From: Qipengyuania atrilutea
GTDB lineage: Bacteria; Pseudomonadota; Alphaproteobacteria; Sphingomonadales; Sphingomonadaceae
Direction of reading: 5' to 3'
Assembly: GCF_013370205.1 (NCBI RefSeq)
Contig: NZ_JABWGV010000001.1
Span: forward strand, 620,001-684,000
DNA: 64,000 nt
The translations under genes and the position numbers were made by a program. Below are positions 16,583 to 26,234 of the stretch, piece by piece. The notes beneath the pieces are model-generated. The model made no database searches. It saw only the letters and a list, made by a program, of their open reading frames with translations, and was not told the origin of the DNA. Positions within the stretch are counted from its first letter, which is position 1; each line of letters begins with the position of its first letter.

Positions 16583-19390
16583 TCACTTCGGTGCCGTTAT
16601 CCCCCAGGCGGCGTATTGCGCTCGCAAGGCCGGGCGCTGCGCGAGCGCACGTTCGATGTCCCCGCGCCCCGCATCGTCACCCTTCGCAAGCAAGGTAATG
16701 CCGCGCATGTAACGCGATTCCGGCAGGTCCTGATCGTTCGCCAGGGCGGCATCGAAATCGCTCAGCGCCTTGTCGTACTGGCCGAGCCGGTAATAGGCGA
16801 GCCCGCGGCTATCGAGAACGCCGGGGGCGTAATCCGACTTCAGGATTGCTTCGGTACAGGTTTCCAGCACCGTTTCGTCCATCCGGTTCCATTTGCCCGC
16901 GAACCAGCACACCCCGTTCAGCAGCGCCGGATCACCCGGCCGCGACGTCACGAGGCTCTGCATGAGGTCGAGCCCCGCGTCCGCCTGCTTCGACCAGCCC
17001 AGATATTCCGCTTCGAGCTGCTGCGCGAGATAGGGCTTCTCAGCCAGGTCGCGGTAGTTTTCTACCGCAATCTCGGCTTCGTCGGTTTTCCCAAGCTGAC
17101 CGAGCAGTTCGACCTGCTGGAAATAGGTATTCCCGTTGTTCTCGATATTCTCGACTGCCCGTTGGTCTTCGAGCGAGGCCGCTATATCCCCCGCCTGAAG
17201 ACGCGCTGCGGCGCGCTGGCTGTAAAGCCAAGCGTTCGGTTCGATCTCGATCGCCTTGCTGTAGTCTGCCGCGGCACCTTCGAAGTCGCCGATCCCGGCG
17301 CGGTAGTTGGCGCGGTTGCTCCACGGCAGGGCTTCGTCATTCTCGGCGTCGGCAATCATCTGAGCGTAGGCGGCATCGTGTTTTGCGAGCAACGCGCGGT
17401 CCTTGCCTTTGTACTGCCACGCTTCGCGGACATCTTCGGGAGCGCGCAGTTCGGGCAGCTTGCGTAAGTGCGCGGTCAGGCTGCGTTTCGCTTCGGGTAT
17501 GTCGGCTGCCGGAAGCTCCGATCCAAGCGTGCGCATGGACTGCTGCAGCAAGAAGCTGTTCCCTTTGAGCGTAGCGTCGGAAGAAACTGCTACCTCGCCG
17601 ATTTCAGCATCCATTTCCTCCTCGCCGAGGAGCTCGTAGCCCGAGCCGCCCTTCGGAAGCAGGATCTCGACATCGCTCGTCCAGTAAAGCGGCCCGTTCA
17701 GACGCAGGGGAACGTCGCGCCATTTCGCGCGCGCACGGTCGGCATCGAACGCGAGGTCGTTCGCGACCTGTGCCGGCGGTGTCAGTTCGAACCGCCCCCG
17801 GTCCTTAGACCACGGCGTCGTCATGATGCCGTTTGCCTTGAGGACGACGGTTCCCGCTTCTTCGTCGTAGCTGGCGCTTTGATCGACCACATAAGTCTCG
17901 CCGAGAATGCCGTTCACGGTGTTCTGGATCATCGATTCGAGCTGATCGGGCGTCGCCTGCTGGATGATCCCGCGCCACTGCGAAGCGGTCGGCCCGTTGA
18001 AGCTCAAATCGATTTCGTAAAGCGCCGGCACTTGCAGTCCCGCAGTGCTGTCGATCGTCACCTCGGCCGTGCGATTGGGCTTTTCGAGCGGTCTCGTGTC
18101 GAGCGCAACAAGCTCGCTGCCGCCCTCGGTCAGCGGCAGAGCGTAGAAGAACTGCGGCACGTCCGAGAGATTGCCGAGGCGCGTTCCGCTGTTCGTGCCG
18201 TCGAGCCAGTAGTTCGTGCCGTCCATGACCGCCCGCACGATCATATGGTCGAAGCCGCCGGGCCGCGGGGCAACTTCCGGCAGCACGTCGCCGCCCTGGC
18301 TGGCCACGAGCACCACGTCGCTCTCGATGCCGAGTTCGCGCAGCATCGCCGTCAGCAGGACCGACTTCGCCTTGCAATCGCCGAACCGCTGTTCCCAGGT
18401 TTCGGCGGGCGACTGCGGCAGGTAATTGCCGCCGTTCATGCCGTTCGCGAGATAGCTGATATCGTCCTGCACAATCCGAAGCGCCGCCGCAGCGCGTGCC
18501 TTCTCGCCCTTGTTCTCACGCGCGATGCGCTCGACGACACTCTTGAGACCGTCATTCGCTGCGATCGTACCTTCGGTCCGGTAGTGCTGCGCCATCACCG
18601 ACGACACCTCTTTCCAGTCGGCGAAGGTGGTCATCTGCACCTGCGGCGGCATCAGGTAACGCAGTGGCGCATCGCCCGGCATGTCGTCGGGCTCTTCGAT
18701 CGGAAGCTTTGCTTCCCAGACCTTCATTCCATCAACCGTCTGCGCCTCTGCGCTGATGTCGGTCCGGAACGTCGCCAGCGTCAGCGGCAAGTCCTGCGGC
18801 CACATCGCCTTCATGCGCGCCTGGCGCACCATATCCTTGCCCGAGGGCAGGAGATCGGCAAACTGCACCTCCTCGCCGAGAGCCTGGTCACTGATCGTGA
18901 CACTCGTCGCCATGCGAACGACATCGCCCAGCTGCGCGCCGGGCAGGGTCATGGTTGCGGTCAGAAAGCCATTGAGTTCGCGCCGCTCCAGTGCGGCTTC
19001 GCGGCGAAGAACATCGAACCGCGCGCCCCCTTCGAGCACGTCGATGACCTTGCCGTCGCGGATAAGCTCAACCCGGTGCACCGTCAGGTCGCCCTTGTCG
19101 GGCAGCCAGCCCGCCTGCAGCGTACCGACATTGGTCAGCATATCGGGCGTATCGAGCGCGATCGCGACGTCGTTGAAGGTATGGACCAGCCCTTCGTCGA
19201 AGCGCACCTGCTTGTCGAGCAGCACCAGAGGCGGCCCCTTTTCGAGCAGGTCCGGGGTCAGCTCGACAGGCTCGACCCAGTCCGGTGCCGGTGCAAAAAT
19301 AACTTCATCGCCCGCTACCGCGCTTGCCGCGCTCATCGCGGCGATCCCGCTGCAAACCATCAGCGCGGCGCGCTTACCCCTTAAAATCAT
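16583..19390 (-). CDS. DUF3857/transglutaminase-like exported protein with C-terminal TPRs
   Basis: The 935-residue product starts with a signal peptide (RGKRAALMVCSGIAAMSAASAVAGDE). A DUF3857-type beta-rich domain spans about 50-260, then a transglutaminase-like core with Cys339 (RFGDCKAK), His382 (GGFDHMIV) and Asp397 (NYWLDGTN) as the likely triad, a further beta-rich region, and TPR-like repeats over the last 280 residues (NWRANYRAGIGDFEGAAADYSKAIE type; GLAYYRLGQYDKALSDFDAAL). The substrate is unknown. ATG 19390 is preferred because the longer frame would put 18 residues before the signal. It is divergent from purB. Confidence 0.85.
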   Translation of the reverse strand: MILRGKRAALMVCSGIAAMSAASAVAGDEVIFAPAPDWVEPVELTPDLLEKGPPLVLLDKQVRFDEGLVHTFNDVAIALDTPDMLTNVGTLQAGWLPDKGDLTVHRVELIRDGKVIDVLEGGARFDVLRREAALERRELNGFLTATMTLPGAQLGDVVRMATSVTISDQALGEEVQFADLLPSGKDMVRQARMKAMWPQDLPLTLATFRTDISAEAQTVDGMKVWEAKLPIEEPDDMPGDAPLRYLMPPQVQMTTFADWKEVSSVMAQHYRTEGTIAANDGLKSVVERIARENKGEKARAAAALRIVQDDISYLANGMNGGNYLPQSPAETWEQRFGDCKAKSVLLTAMLRELGIESDVVLVASQGGDVLPEVAPRPGGFDHMIVRAVMDGTNYWLDGTNSGTRLGNLSDVPQFFYALPLTEGGSELVALDTRPLEKPNRTAEVTIDSTAGLQVPALYEIDLSFNGPTASQWRGIIQQATPDQLESMIQNTVNGILGETYVVDQSASYDEEAGTVVLKANGIMTTPWSKDRGRFELTPPAQVANDLAFDADRARAKWRDVPLRLNGPLYWTSDVEILLPKGGSGYELLGEEEMDAEIGEVAVSSDATLKGNSFLLQQSMRTLGSELPAADIPEAKRSLTAHLRKLPELRAPEDVREAWQYKGKDRALLAKHDAAYAQMIADAENDEALPWSNRANYRAGIGDFEGAAADYSKAIEIEPNAWLYSQRAAARLQAGDIAASLEDQRAVENIENNGNTYFQQVELLGQLGKTDEAEIAVENYRDLAEKPYLAQQLEAEYLGWSKQADAGLDLMQSLVTSRPGDPALLNGVCWFAGKWNRMDETVLETCTEAILKSDYAPGVLDSRGLAYYRLGQYDKALSDFDAALANDQDLPESRYMRGITLLAKGDDAGRGDIERALAQRPALRAQYAAWGITAPK

Positions 19391-19551
19391 GACAATTATC
19401 CCCGTTGTATGCCCGCAACCTATCATAGGATCTCCCCCCGGCAAGCCACTGAATTTGCCATGCCAGCGCTCTTGCGCGGTCCAGAGCGGGACAGTAGCCC
19501 CCGCCGCAACAACTGCCGCCCTCGCCGATTCTTTATCCCGGAGCTTCCTTC

Positions 19552-20862
19552 ATGGTCCCCCGCTACGCCCGCCCCGCAATGTCCGCCATCTGGGAGCCGG
19601 AGGCGCGCTACCGCATCTGGTTCGAGATCGAGGCACATGCGACGACCAAGCTGGGCGAACTGGGCGTCGTCCCGGAGAGCGCAGGCAAGGCGCTGTGGGA
19701 CTGGTGGGCCACCGACCCGAAGATCGATGTCGAGGCGATCGATAGAATCGAAGCGGTGACCAAGCACGATGTGATCGCGTTCCTGACCTGGGTAGCGGAG
19801 AATGTCGGCGAGCAGGCCCGCTTCATGCATCAGGGCATGACGTCGAGCGACGTGCTGGACACTACGCTGGCCGTCCAGTTGTCCCGCGCGAGCGATATTC
19901 TCCTGAACGATCTCGACAATCTGCTGACCGCGCTCGAAGCGCGCGCGAAGGAGCACAAATTTACGCCCACTATCGGGCGCAGCCACGGCATCCACGCCGA
20001 GCCTGTGACCTTCGGGCTTAAGCTCGCGCAGGCCTACGCCGAGTTCGATCGCTGCAAGGCCCGGCTCGAAGCAGCCCGCGCCGAAATCGCCACCTGCGCT
20101 ATCTCAGGCGCGGTCGGAACTTTCGCCAATATCGATCCGAGCGTCGAGGAATACGTCGCCGAAAAGATGGGTCTGACCGTTGAACCGGTTTCGACGCAGG
20201 TCATCCCGCGCGACCGGCACGCGATGTTCTTCGCCACCCTCGCCGTCATCGCGGGTTCGATCGAGCGGCTGGCGGTCGAAATCCGCCACTTGCAGCGCAC
20301 CGAAGTTCTCGAAGCCGAGGAATATTTCTCGCCCGGCCAGAAGGGGTCGAGCGCCATGCCGCATAAGCGCAACCCGGTCCTGACCGAAAACCTGACGGGC
20401 CAGGCACGCATGATCCGCGCTTACGCTCTGCCCGCACTAGAGAACGTGGCGCTGTGGCACGAGCGCGACATCTCCCACTCATCGGTCGAGCGGTTCATCG
20501 GGCCGGACGCCACGATAACGCTAGATTTCGCGCTCGCTCGGCTCACCGGCGTGGTGGAGAAACTGCTCGTCTATCCCGAGCGGATGCAGGCCAATATGGA
20601 CCGCATGGGCGGCCTCATCCATTCGCAGCGGGTGCTGCTGGCGTTGACGCAGGCCGGCGTCAGCCGCGAGGATGCCTACGCCATCGTCCAGCGCAATGCG
20701 ATGAAGGTGTGGGAATCGGACGGCAGGCTTACGCTGCTCGATCTGCTGAAGCAGGATCCGGATGTGACTGCGGCGCTTTCCGAACAGCAGTTGGAAGAGA
20801 AGTTCGACCTCGAGTATCACTTCAAGCATGTCGATACGATCTTCGAGCGTGTGTTCGGCTGA
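19552..20862 (+). CDS. purB: adenylosuccinate lyase
   Basis: PurB catalyses two steps of purine synthesis, releasing fumarate from SAICAR and from adenylosuccinate. The 436-residue product begins MVPRYARPAMSAIWEPEARY and has MTSSDVLDTTLAVQL, IGRSHGIHAEP, the fumarase/lyase signature SSAMPHKRNPVLTENLTGQ, and HERDISHSSVERF. Length and motifs are normal. It lies alone on the plus strand, about 90 bases before the LapA-like gene. Confidence 0.96.
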   Translation: MVPRYARPAMSAIWEPEARYRIWFEIEAHATTKLGELGVVPESAGKALWDWWATDPKIDVEAIDRIEAVTKHDVIAFLTWVAENVGEQARFMHQGMTSSDVLDTTLAVQLSRASDILLNDLDNLLTALEARAKEHKFTPTIGRSHGIHAEPVTFGLKLAQAYAEFDRCKARLEAARAEIATCAISGAVGTFANIDPSVEEYVAEKMGLTVEPVSTQVIPRDRHAMFFATLAVIAGSIERLAVEIRHLQRTEVLEAEEYFSPGQKGSSAMPHKRNPVLTENLTGQARMIRAYALPALENVALWHERDISHSSVERFIGPDATITLDFALARLTGVVEKLLVYPERMQANMDRMGGLIHSQRVLLALTQAGVSREDAYAIVQRNAMKVWESDGRLTLLDLLKQDPDVTAALSEQQLEEKFDLEYHFKHVDTIFERVFG

Positions 20863-20955
20863 GCGCGCTAGCCAATCGGTGTCGCTGGACGCGGAGCCTG
20901 CTTCGCGATAGCTATTAAGACTTAGAGGCCCGAAAGCGGCGGAAAGAGGGAGAAA

Positions 20956-21336
20956 ATGCCAATGCAGATAGTCCGCACGATCCTCTGGCTGCTGCTGCTC
21001 GCGGCGCTGCTGCTCTTCAGCTGGGCCAACTGGGAGCCCGGCGTGACCGTGCGGATCTGGGAAGGCATCGTGGTCGACACGCGCCTCCCCGCAATCGTGA
21101 TCCTTTCTTTCCTCGCCGGACTGGTTCCGATGTGGCTCTATCACCGGGGCGTCAAATGGCGGCTCTCGCGCCGCATTCGCGCGCTTGAAGAAGCGGCGCG
21201 TACGTCAGCCCTCGCTCCTGCCGCCCATGACGAAGCGGCTCCGCATAGCCGCACGCATACCGCGGCCGAATCGGACACGGCGACCGAAGTTCGCGCCGAT
21301 CACGACCGGCCCCGCCCGTTCGATAATTCCCTATGA
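20956..21336 (+). CDS. LapA-like (DUF1049) membrane protein
   Basis: The 126-residue protein has two membrane helices (about residues 5-24, IVRTILWLLLLAALLLFSWA, and 45-63, AIVILSFLAGLVPMWLY), then a basic stretch and a hydrophilic His/Ala/Thr-rich tail, as in the lipopolysaccharide assembly protein A (LapA/DUF1049) family. A GAGGGAG ribosome-binding site precedes the ATG. Its stop overlaps the pyrF start (ATGA). In many alphaproteobacteria this gene lies just upstream of pyrF. Confidence 0.82.
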   Translation: MPMQIVRTILWLLLLAALLLFSWANWEPGVTVRIWEGIVVDTRLPAIVILSFLAGLVPMWLYHRGVKWRLSRRIRALEEAARTSALAPAAHDEAAPHSRTHTAAESDTATEVRADHDRPRPFDNSL

Positions 21337-22007
21337 GCAATCCCGTCTATCTCGCCCTCGATATGCCGCAACTCGATGCGAGCAAGGCGCTGCTCCAGCA
21401 GGTCAAGGCGCACATCGGCGGGGTCAAGCTAGGGATGGAGTTCTTCTACGCGCACGGAGCGCACGGCGTGCGCGAGATCGCGCATTGCGGCTTGCCGATC
21501 TTCCTCGACCTCAAGCTACACGATATTCCGAATACGGTTGCAGGCGCGATGCAGGCGATCAACTCGCTCGAACCTGCCATCGTCACCGTCCACGCAAGCG
21601 GCGGGCGCGCAATGATGGAAGACGCGAAGGCAGCGGCGGGAGAGAACACCAAGGTTGTGGGCGTCACCATGCTCACCAGCCTCGACGAGCGCGATTTGGA
21701 ACGGACCGGCGTGAAAGGCTCGCCGCACGACCATGTGCTGCGGCTGGCCGAACTGGCCGAACAGGCAGGCCTCGACGGGATCGTGTGCTCGGGGCACGAA
21801 GTCGCGGCGGTCCACAAGCAGTGGCGCAAGGGCTTCTTCGTCGTGCCCGGTCTGCGTCCAGCCGAAGGTGCGGCGGGCGATCAGAAGCGCGTGGTTACGC
21901 CCCGCAAGGCGCGTGACGACGGCGCGAGCGTGCTCGTCATCGGCCGCCCGATCAGCCGCGCGGACAATCCGGCACAAGCGGCGCGGGACATCGAAGCTAC
22001 GCTCTAG
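21333..22007 (+). CDS. pyrF: orotidine-5'-phosphate decarboxylase
   Basis: PyrF decarboxylates OMP to UMP. The 224-residue product has the lysine-aspartate catalytic array FLDLKLHDIPNTVAGAM, GVTMLTSLDERDLE and the phosphate-binding VVTPRKARDDGASVLVIGRPI. The start overlaps the preceding stop by four bases. It is separated from trpF by a small minus-strand gene. Confidence 0.95.
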   Translation: MSNPVYLALDMPQLDASKALLQQVKAHIGGVKLGMEFFYAHGAHGVREIAHCGLPIFLDLKLHDIPNTVAGAMQAINSLEPAIVTVHASGGRAMMEDAKAAAGENTKVVGVTMLTSLDERDLERTGVKGSPHDHVLRLAELAEQAGLDGIVCSGHEVAAVHKQWRKGFFVVPGLRPAEGAAGDQKRVVTPRKARDDGASVLVIGRPISRADNPAQAARDIEATL

Positions 22008-22016
22008 CCCGGTGTA

Positions 22017-22178
22017 TCAAAAGCCGAGATCGGCGATCGCCGTTCCGATAGCGATGCCGGATACGAACAGCATAATGCCTGCGAAAAAGGCCAGAAGCGC
22101 AACCTCACCCGAAGTTCGCTTTTCGAGAAAACTGGCAAACGGATCAGTCGTTTTGGTGGTTTTATCAGTATTTTCCAT
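22017..22178 (-). CDS. small membrane protein (53 residues), unknown function
   Basis: ATG at 22178 to TGA at 22017-22019 encodes 53 residues: a polar N-terminus (MENTDKTTKTTDPFASFLEK) and one membrane helix at about residues 24-48 (VALLAFFAGIMLFVSGIAI). I do not recognise it. It lies on the opposite strand between pyrF and trpF, and its DNA is less GC-rich than the neighbours. There is no clear ribosome-binding site, but a promoter-like pair lies just upstream, so it may be made from a leaderless message. Confidence 0.6.
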   Translation of the reverse strand: MENTDKTTKTTDPFASFLEKRTSGEVALLAFFAGIMLFVSGIAIGTAIADLGF

Positions 22179-22184
22179 AACTTA

Positions 22185-22213
22185 TAACTAGCAGGCTCAA
22201 GGCACTCCGTCAA
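22185..22213 (-). promoter_or_regulatory. candidate promoter of the 53-residue protein gene
   Basis: On the minus strand, TTGACG (complement of 22208-22213) is followed after 17 bases by TAGTTA (complement of 22185-22190). The start of transcription would fall at or next to the ATG at 22178, which would give a leaderless mRNA. Confidence 0.45.
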
Positions 22214-22279
22214 ATTCAGGGCGGCGCATATCGGCTTGGCTCTTTCGCCCGGTCTCAGCTTGACCTATCGGCGCCGGTC

Positions 22280-22909
22280 ATGACGACACTCGTAAAAATC
22301 TGCGGCCTCTCAACAGCCGAAACGGTCGATGCCGCTGTCGATGCCGGCGCGACGCACATCGGACTTGTCCATTTTCCGCCGAGCCCGCGGCACCTCGAAC
22401 TGGACGAAGCTGCAAAACTGCGCGCGCGCGTTCCCGCTTCGGTAAAGGTCGTGTTGCTGACGGCGAATGCGGAGCCGGCCATGATCGGTGCCGCGATCGA
22501 CCGGATCAAGCCGGACATCGTCCAGTTCCACGGCAAGGAAACGCCCGAATGGGTTAGCCTCGTCCGGCATCAGGCGAAGCTCGAAGTCTGGAAAGCCGTC
22601 GGACTGCGCGAGAAGGCGACCCTCGAACGCGCGCGCAAATGGGACGGTAAGGTCGACCGGCTGCTGTTCGATGCACCCGCCAAGGCCCTTCCCGGCGGCA
22701 ACGGCGAGGCGTTCGACTGGAACCTGCTCGCCGAGCACGAACACAGCATCCCCTGGGCGCTCGCGGGCGGGCTGACGCCGGACAATGTCGCCAAGGCCAT
22801 CCGAGAGACCGGCGCGCCGCTCGTCGATACCTCGTCGGGCGTAGAGAGCGCGCCGGGCGTCAAGGATATGGACTTGATCCGCGCCTTCTGTCAGGCGGCG
22901 CTGGCATGA
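22280..22909 (+). CDS. trpF: phosphoribosylanthranilate isomerase
   Basis: TrpF performs the Amadori rearrangement of phosphoribosylanthranilate in tryptophan synthesis. The 209-residue TIM barrel has [15 protein letters not shown] with the catalytic cysteine, [40 protein letters not shown] and [14 protein letters not shown]. The stop overlaps the trpB start (ATGA), as expected for trpF-trpB. Confidence 0.96.
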   Translation: MTTLVKICGLSTAETVDAAVDAGATHIGLVHFPPSPRHLELDEAAKLRARVPASVKVVLLTANAEPAMIGAAIDRIKPDIVQFHGKETPEWVSLVRHQAKLEVWKAVGLREKATLERARKWDGKVDRLLFDAPAKALPGGNGEAFDWNLLAEHEHSIPWALAGGLTPDNVAKAIRETGAPLVDTSSGVESAPGVKDMDLIRAFCQAALA

Positions 22910-24153
22910 CCGAACAACCCAATTCCTTCCGCCAGATGCCACCCGCGAAAGCGAACAGCTTTCGCAATCAGCCCGACGAACGCGGGCATTTCGGCGATTA
23001 CGGCGGGCGCTACGTCGCCGAAACGCTAATGCCGCTGGTACTTGACCTAGAACGCGAATATCGGAAAGCGCAGGCCGATCCGGAGTTCCAGCGCGAGTTC
23101 GACGATTTGCTCGAACATTACGTCGGCCGCCCATCCCCGCTCTATTTCGCAGAGCGGCTGACCGAGGCGCTCGGCGGCGCGCAGGTCTGGTTCAAGCGCG
23201 ACGAGCTCAACCATACCGGCGCGCACAAGATCAACAATTGCATCGGGCAGATCCTGCTCGCCATCCGCATGGGCAAGACGCGCATCATCGCGGAAACCGG
23301 TGCGGGCCAGCACGGCGTCGCCACTGCGACTGTCTGCGCGCGCTTCGGCCTGCCCTGCGTGGTCTACATGGGCGCCGAAGACGTGCGCCGCCAGTCGCCC
23401 AACGTGTTCCGAATGAAGCTATTGGGCGCGGAAGTCGTGCCGGTCACGAGCGGTCGCGGGACGCTGAAAGACGCGATGAACGAGGGGCTGCGCGACTGGG
23501 TCGCGAACGTCCACGACACCTTCTACATCATCGGCACGGCTGCCGGTCCGCATCCCTATCCCGAGCTCGTCCGCAATTTCCAGAGCGTGATTGGCAATGA
23601 AGCTCGCGCGCAGATGCAGGACCGCATCGGGCGCCTGCCCGACCTGCTGGTGGCGGCGATCGGCGGTGGCTCGAATGCGCTCGGCCTTTTCCACCCGTTC
23701 CTCGACGATCCCGACGTTAAGATGCTCGGCGTCGAGGCGGCAGGTCACGGCCTCGACGGTGACGAGCACGCGGCAAGCCTACTCGGCGGCTTTCCCGGGG
23801 TGCTCCACGGCAACAAGACCTATCTCTTGCAGGACGAGGACGGCCAGATCACCGAGGGCCACTCGATCAGCGCTGGCCTCGATTATCCCGGCATCGGCCC
23901 CGAACACGCCTGGCTGAAGGACACGGGCCGCGTCGAATACACCGCGATCACCGATGAAGAAGCGTTGGAGGCGTTTCAGCTCCTCTGCCGGACCGAAGGC
24001 ATCATTCCCGCGCTGGAGCCAAGCCATGCGATCGCGGCGGTGGCGAAGCGCGCGAAGGAAATGCCGAAGGACAGCGTCATCCTCGCCAACCTATGCGGAC
24101 GCGGCGACAAGGACATTTTCACTGTCGCGGAGCGGCTCGGAGTGCAGATGTGA
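22906..24153 (+). CDS. trpB: tryptophan synthase beta chain
   Basis: TrpB condenses indole with serine using pyridoxal phosphate. The 415-residue product has [14 protein letters not shown], the PLP lysine Lys108 in [34 protein letters not shown] and [21 protein letters not shown]. It ends in a GTGA overlap with a small membrane protein gene, not with trpA as is usual. Confidence 0.97.
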   Translation: MTEQPNSFRQMPPAKANSFRNQPDERGHFGDYGGRYVAETLMPLVLDLEREYRKAQADPEFQREFDDLLEHYVGRPSPLYFAERLTEALGGAQVWFKRDELNHTGAHKINNCIGQILLAIRMGKTRIIAETGAGQHGVATATVCARFGLPCVVYMGAEDVRRQSPNVFRMKLLGAEVVPVTSGRGTLKDAMNEGLRDWVANVHDTFYIIGTAAGPHPYPELVRNFQSVIGNEARAQMQDRIGRLPDLLVAAIGGGSNALGLFHPFLDDPDVKMLGVEAAGHGLDGDEHAASLLGGFPGVLHGNKTYLLQDEDGQITEGHSISAGLDYPGIGPEHAWLKDTGRVEYTAITDEEALEAFQLLCRTEGIIPALEPSHAIAAVAKRAKEMPKDSVILANLCGRGDKDIFTVAERLGVQM

Positions 24154-24416
24154 GACTGTTCGGGTGGACCGGACTAACGTTCCTTGTCCTCGGCGTGCTG
24201 CTACGAGAGTACTTCTACTCCAACGCCGTCCTCGAATGGATGAACGAGGCCTACCGACAAGGCGCGAACACTTACGGTAGCGGTGCGCCAATGAACTATT
24301 TTCATCAAAATTGGCTAGTTTCGCAGACGATCGAGATGGTCGGTATCGCCGCGCTGGTTTGCCAGATACTAGGTGTCGGTCTGGTTGGCTATGCATTGGC
24401 AAAAATGCAGCGGTGA
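24150..24416 (+). CDS. small membrane protein between trpB and trpA, unknown function
   Basis: GTG at 24150 overlaps the trpB stop (GTGA) and opens an 88-residue frame. It has an N-terminal membrane helix (about residues 4-20, [16 protein letters not shown]), a polar middle with [17 protein letters not shown], and a C-terminal helix (about 60-84, [21 protein letters not shown]). I do not recognise it. Its composition is less GC-rich than trpB or trpA, suggesting an insertion, but the tight coupling to trpB suggests it is translated. Confidence 0.7.
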   Translation: MRLFGWTGLTFLVLGVLLREYFYSNAVLEWMNEAYRQGANTYGSGAPMNYFHQNWLVSQTIEMVGIAALVCQILGVGLVGYALAKMQR

Positions 24417-24417
24417 T

Positions 24418-24560
24418 AGCTGTCCTACAGCGACGAATGTCTGCCAGGTGACCAACATGAGACTGACTATCTCCCACAGCCCTGTATTACCGGCGATTTG
24501 AGCCCGCCTCGTTTTCGCTCCATACCGTGTTCCATGTGTTCCATCCTGTAGGACTTAGCT
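24418..24560 (+). promoter_or_regulatory. long inverted repeat spanning the gap upstream of trpA
   Basis: AGCTGTCCTACAG (24418-24430) pairs with CTGTAGGAC-TT-AGCT (24546-24560), that is 13 pairs with a 2-base bulge, around about 115 bases. The only ribosome-binding-like sequence before trpA (AGGA, 24550-24553) lies in the right arm. The interval also has a direct repeat of GTTCCAT just before that arm. There is no gene in it. Confidence 0.5.
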
Positions 24561-24567
24561 TCTCGCA

Positions 24568-25383
24568 ATGAGCGTATCCTCCCGCCTCTCCGACGCCTTC
24601 GCAAAGCCCCACCCGGCCCTCGTCTGCTTCCTAACTGCGGGCGATGGCGACACCGCGGCCAATCTCGATGCGCTGGTCGCAGGCGGCGCCGATGTGATCG
24701 AGCTTGGAATGCCCTTCACCGATCCCATGGCGGACGGGCCCGCGATCCAGAACGCGAACATCCGCTCGCTTGGCGCGGGTACTACTACCAAAGATGTTTT
24801 CGCCATCGCATTCGAGTTCCGTGAGCGTCACAGGGAAGTGCCGTTGGTGCTGATGGGATATGCCAACCCTATGATCCGGCGCGGCCCGGAATGGTTCGGA
24901 AGCCAATGCGCGGCGGCCGGAATTGATGGTGTAATCTGCGTGGATATCCCCCCTGAGGAGGATGAGGCATTAGGACCGGAGCTGCGCTCCTTCGGGGTGG
25001 CCCCCATCCGCCTCGCCACGCCGACCACCGATACGAACCGCTTGCCGCAGGTCGTCGAAGGCAGCGAGGGCTTCCTCTACTACGTCTCGGTTGCCGGGAT
25101 CACCGGTAAGCAGCAGGCCGCGCAGGCGAGCATTGAGGATGCGGTCGCACGGCTAAAAAAAGCAACCGATCTGCCGGTCGCAGTCGGCTTCGGCGTGCGC
25201 ACGCCCGAACAGGCTGGCGCGATCGCAGCGGTCGCGGACGGCGTCGTTGTAGGCTCTGCACTGGTCGAACTGGTCGCCGAGCACGGCCGGGAAGCGCCCG
25301 AACATCTGAAAGCGCTCACAGCAAGCCTTGCCAAGGCGGTGCATTCGGCGGCAAGGGCGCCGCGGAAAGAAGAAAACGCATGA
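24568..25383 (+). CDS. trpA: tryptophan synthase alpha chain
   Basis: TrpA cleaves indole-3-glycerol phosphate to indole, which is channelled to TrpB. The 271-residue TIM barrel has the catalytic Glu and Asp in [54 protein letters not shown] and [14 protein letters not shown]. It is separated from trpB by a membrane protein gene and a 150-base gap. Its stop overlaps the accD start (ATGA). Confidence 0.97.
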   Translation: MSVSSRLSDAFAKPHPALVCFLTAGDGDTAANLDALVAGGADVIELGMPFTDPMADGPAIQNANIRSLGAGTTTKDVFAIAFEFRERHREVPLVLMGYANPMIRRGPEWFGSQCAAAGIDGVICVDIPPEEDEALGPELRSFGVAPIRLATPTTDTNRLPQVVEGSEGFLYYVSVAGITGKQQAAQASIEDAVARLKKATDLPVAVGFGVRTPEQAGAIAAVADGVVVGSALVELVAEHGREAPEHLKALTASLAKAVHSAARAPRKEENA

Positions 25384-26228
25384 ACTGGTTCACCCGCGTC
25401 CGCAACACGCTGCCCTTCATCGGCAAGCGCGACACGCCCGACAATCTCTGGATCAAATGTCCGAACTGCCAAGACATGGTCTTCGTCAAGGAATACGAGG
25501 AAAACCTCTCGGTCTGCCCGAACTGCGGCCATCACGGGCGGATCGGCGCGGACCGCAGGCTAGAAATCCTGCTCGACGAGGGATATGATGTGCTGCCGCA
25601 ACCGCAGGTCACCGAGGACCCGCTGAAGTTCAAGGACACGAAGCGCTACGTCGACCGGTTGAAACAGGCGCGCGCGAAGAACCCGCACCGCGATGCTTTC
25701 ACCGTCGGCAGCGGCACGATCGAGGGGAAGCCCGCGGTGGTCGGCGTTCAGGACTTCGGCTTCATGGGCGGATCGATGGGCATGGCTGTCGGCGCGGCAT
25801 TCTGCAACGGCGCGCAGAAGGCGCTGGACCGCCGCGCGGCGTATATCGTCGTCACGGCCGCAGGCGGCGCGCGGATGCAGGAGGGTATCCTGAGTCTCAT
25901 GCAGATGCCCAAGGCGACCGTCATGACGCGCCGGCTGAAGGAAGCCGGGCTACCCTACATTGTCGTTCTGTCCGACCCCACGACCGGCGGGGTTACGGCG
26001 AGCTACGCGATGCTTGGCGATATACACATGGCCGAACCGGGGGCGCTTATCGGCTTCGCCGGGCAGCGGGTGATCCAGGACACGATCCGCGAGCAGCTAC
26101 CCGACGGGTTCCAGCGCGCCGAGTATCTCTACCGCCACGGCATGGTCGATCTGGTCGTCGAGCGGAAGGACATGCGCGGAACGCTGTCCGACCTGCTCGA
26201 ATATCTGCAGCCGCAGGCAGCCGCCTGA
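25380..26228 (+). CDS. accD: acetyl-CoA carboxylase carboxyltransferase subunit beta
   Basis: AccD, with AccA, transfers the carboxyl group from biotin to acetyl-CoA, giving malonyl-CoA for fatty acid synthesis. The 282-residue product has the four-cysteine zinc finger Cys27-x2-Cys30 and Cys46-x2-Cys49, then the crotonase-like core [33 protein letters not shown] and [14 protein letters not shown]. It follows trpA and precedes folC, the usual order in this class. Confidence 0.97.
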   Translation: MNWFTRVRNTLPFIGKRDTPDNLWIKCPNCQDMVFVKEYEENLSVCPNCGHHGRIGADRRLEILLDEGYDVLPQPQVTEDPLKFKDTKRYVDRLKQARAKNPHRDAFTVGSGTIEGKPAVVGVQDFGFMGGSMGMAVGAAFCNGAQKALDRRAAYIVVTAAGGARMQEGILSLMQMPKATVMTRRLKEAGLPYIVVLSDPTTGGVTASYAMLGDIHMAEPGALIGFAGQRVIQDTIREQLPDGFQRAEYLYRHGMVDLVVERKDMRGTLSDLLEYLQPQAAA

Positions 26229-26234
26229 CGCGCA

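Noticed and set aside
17468-19384. 638-residue open frame antisense to the DUF3857/TPR gene
   Set aside because: His/Arg/Leu-rich shadow composition and no recognisable domain; the minus-strand gene has signal peptide, catalytic triad and TPRs.
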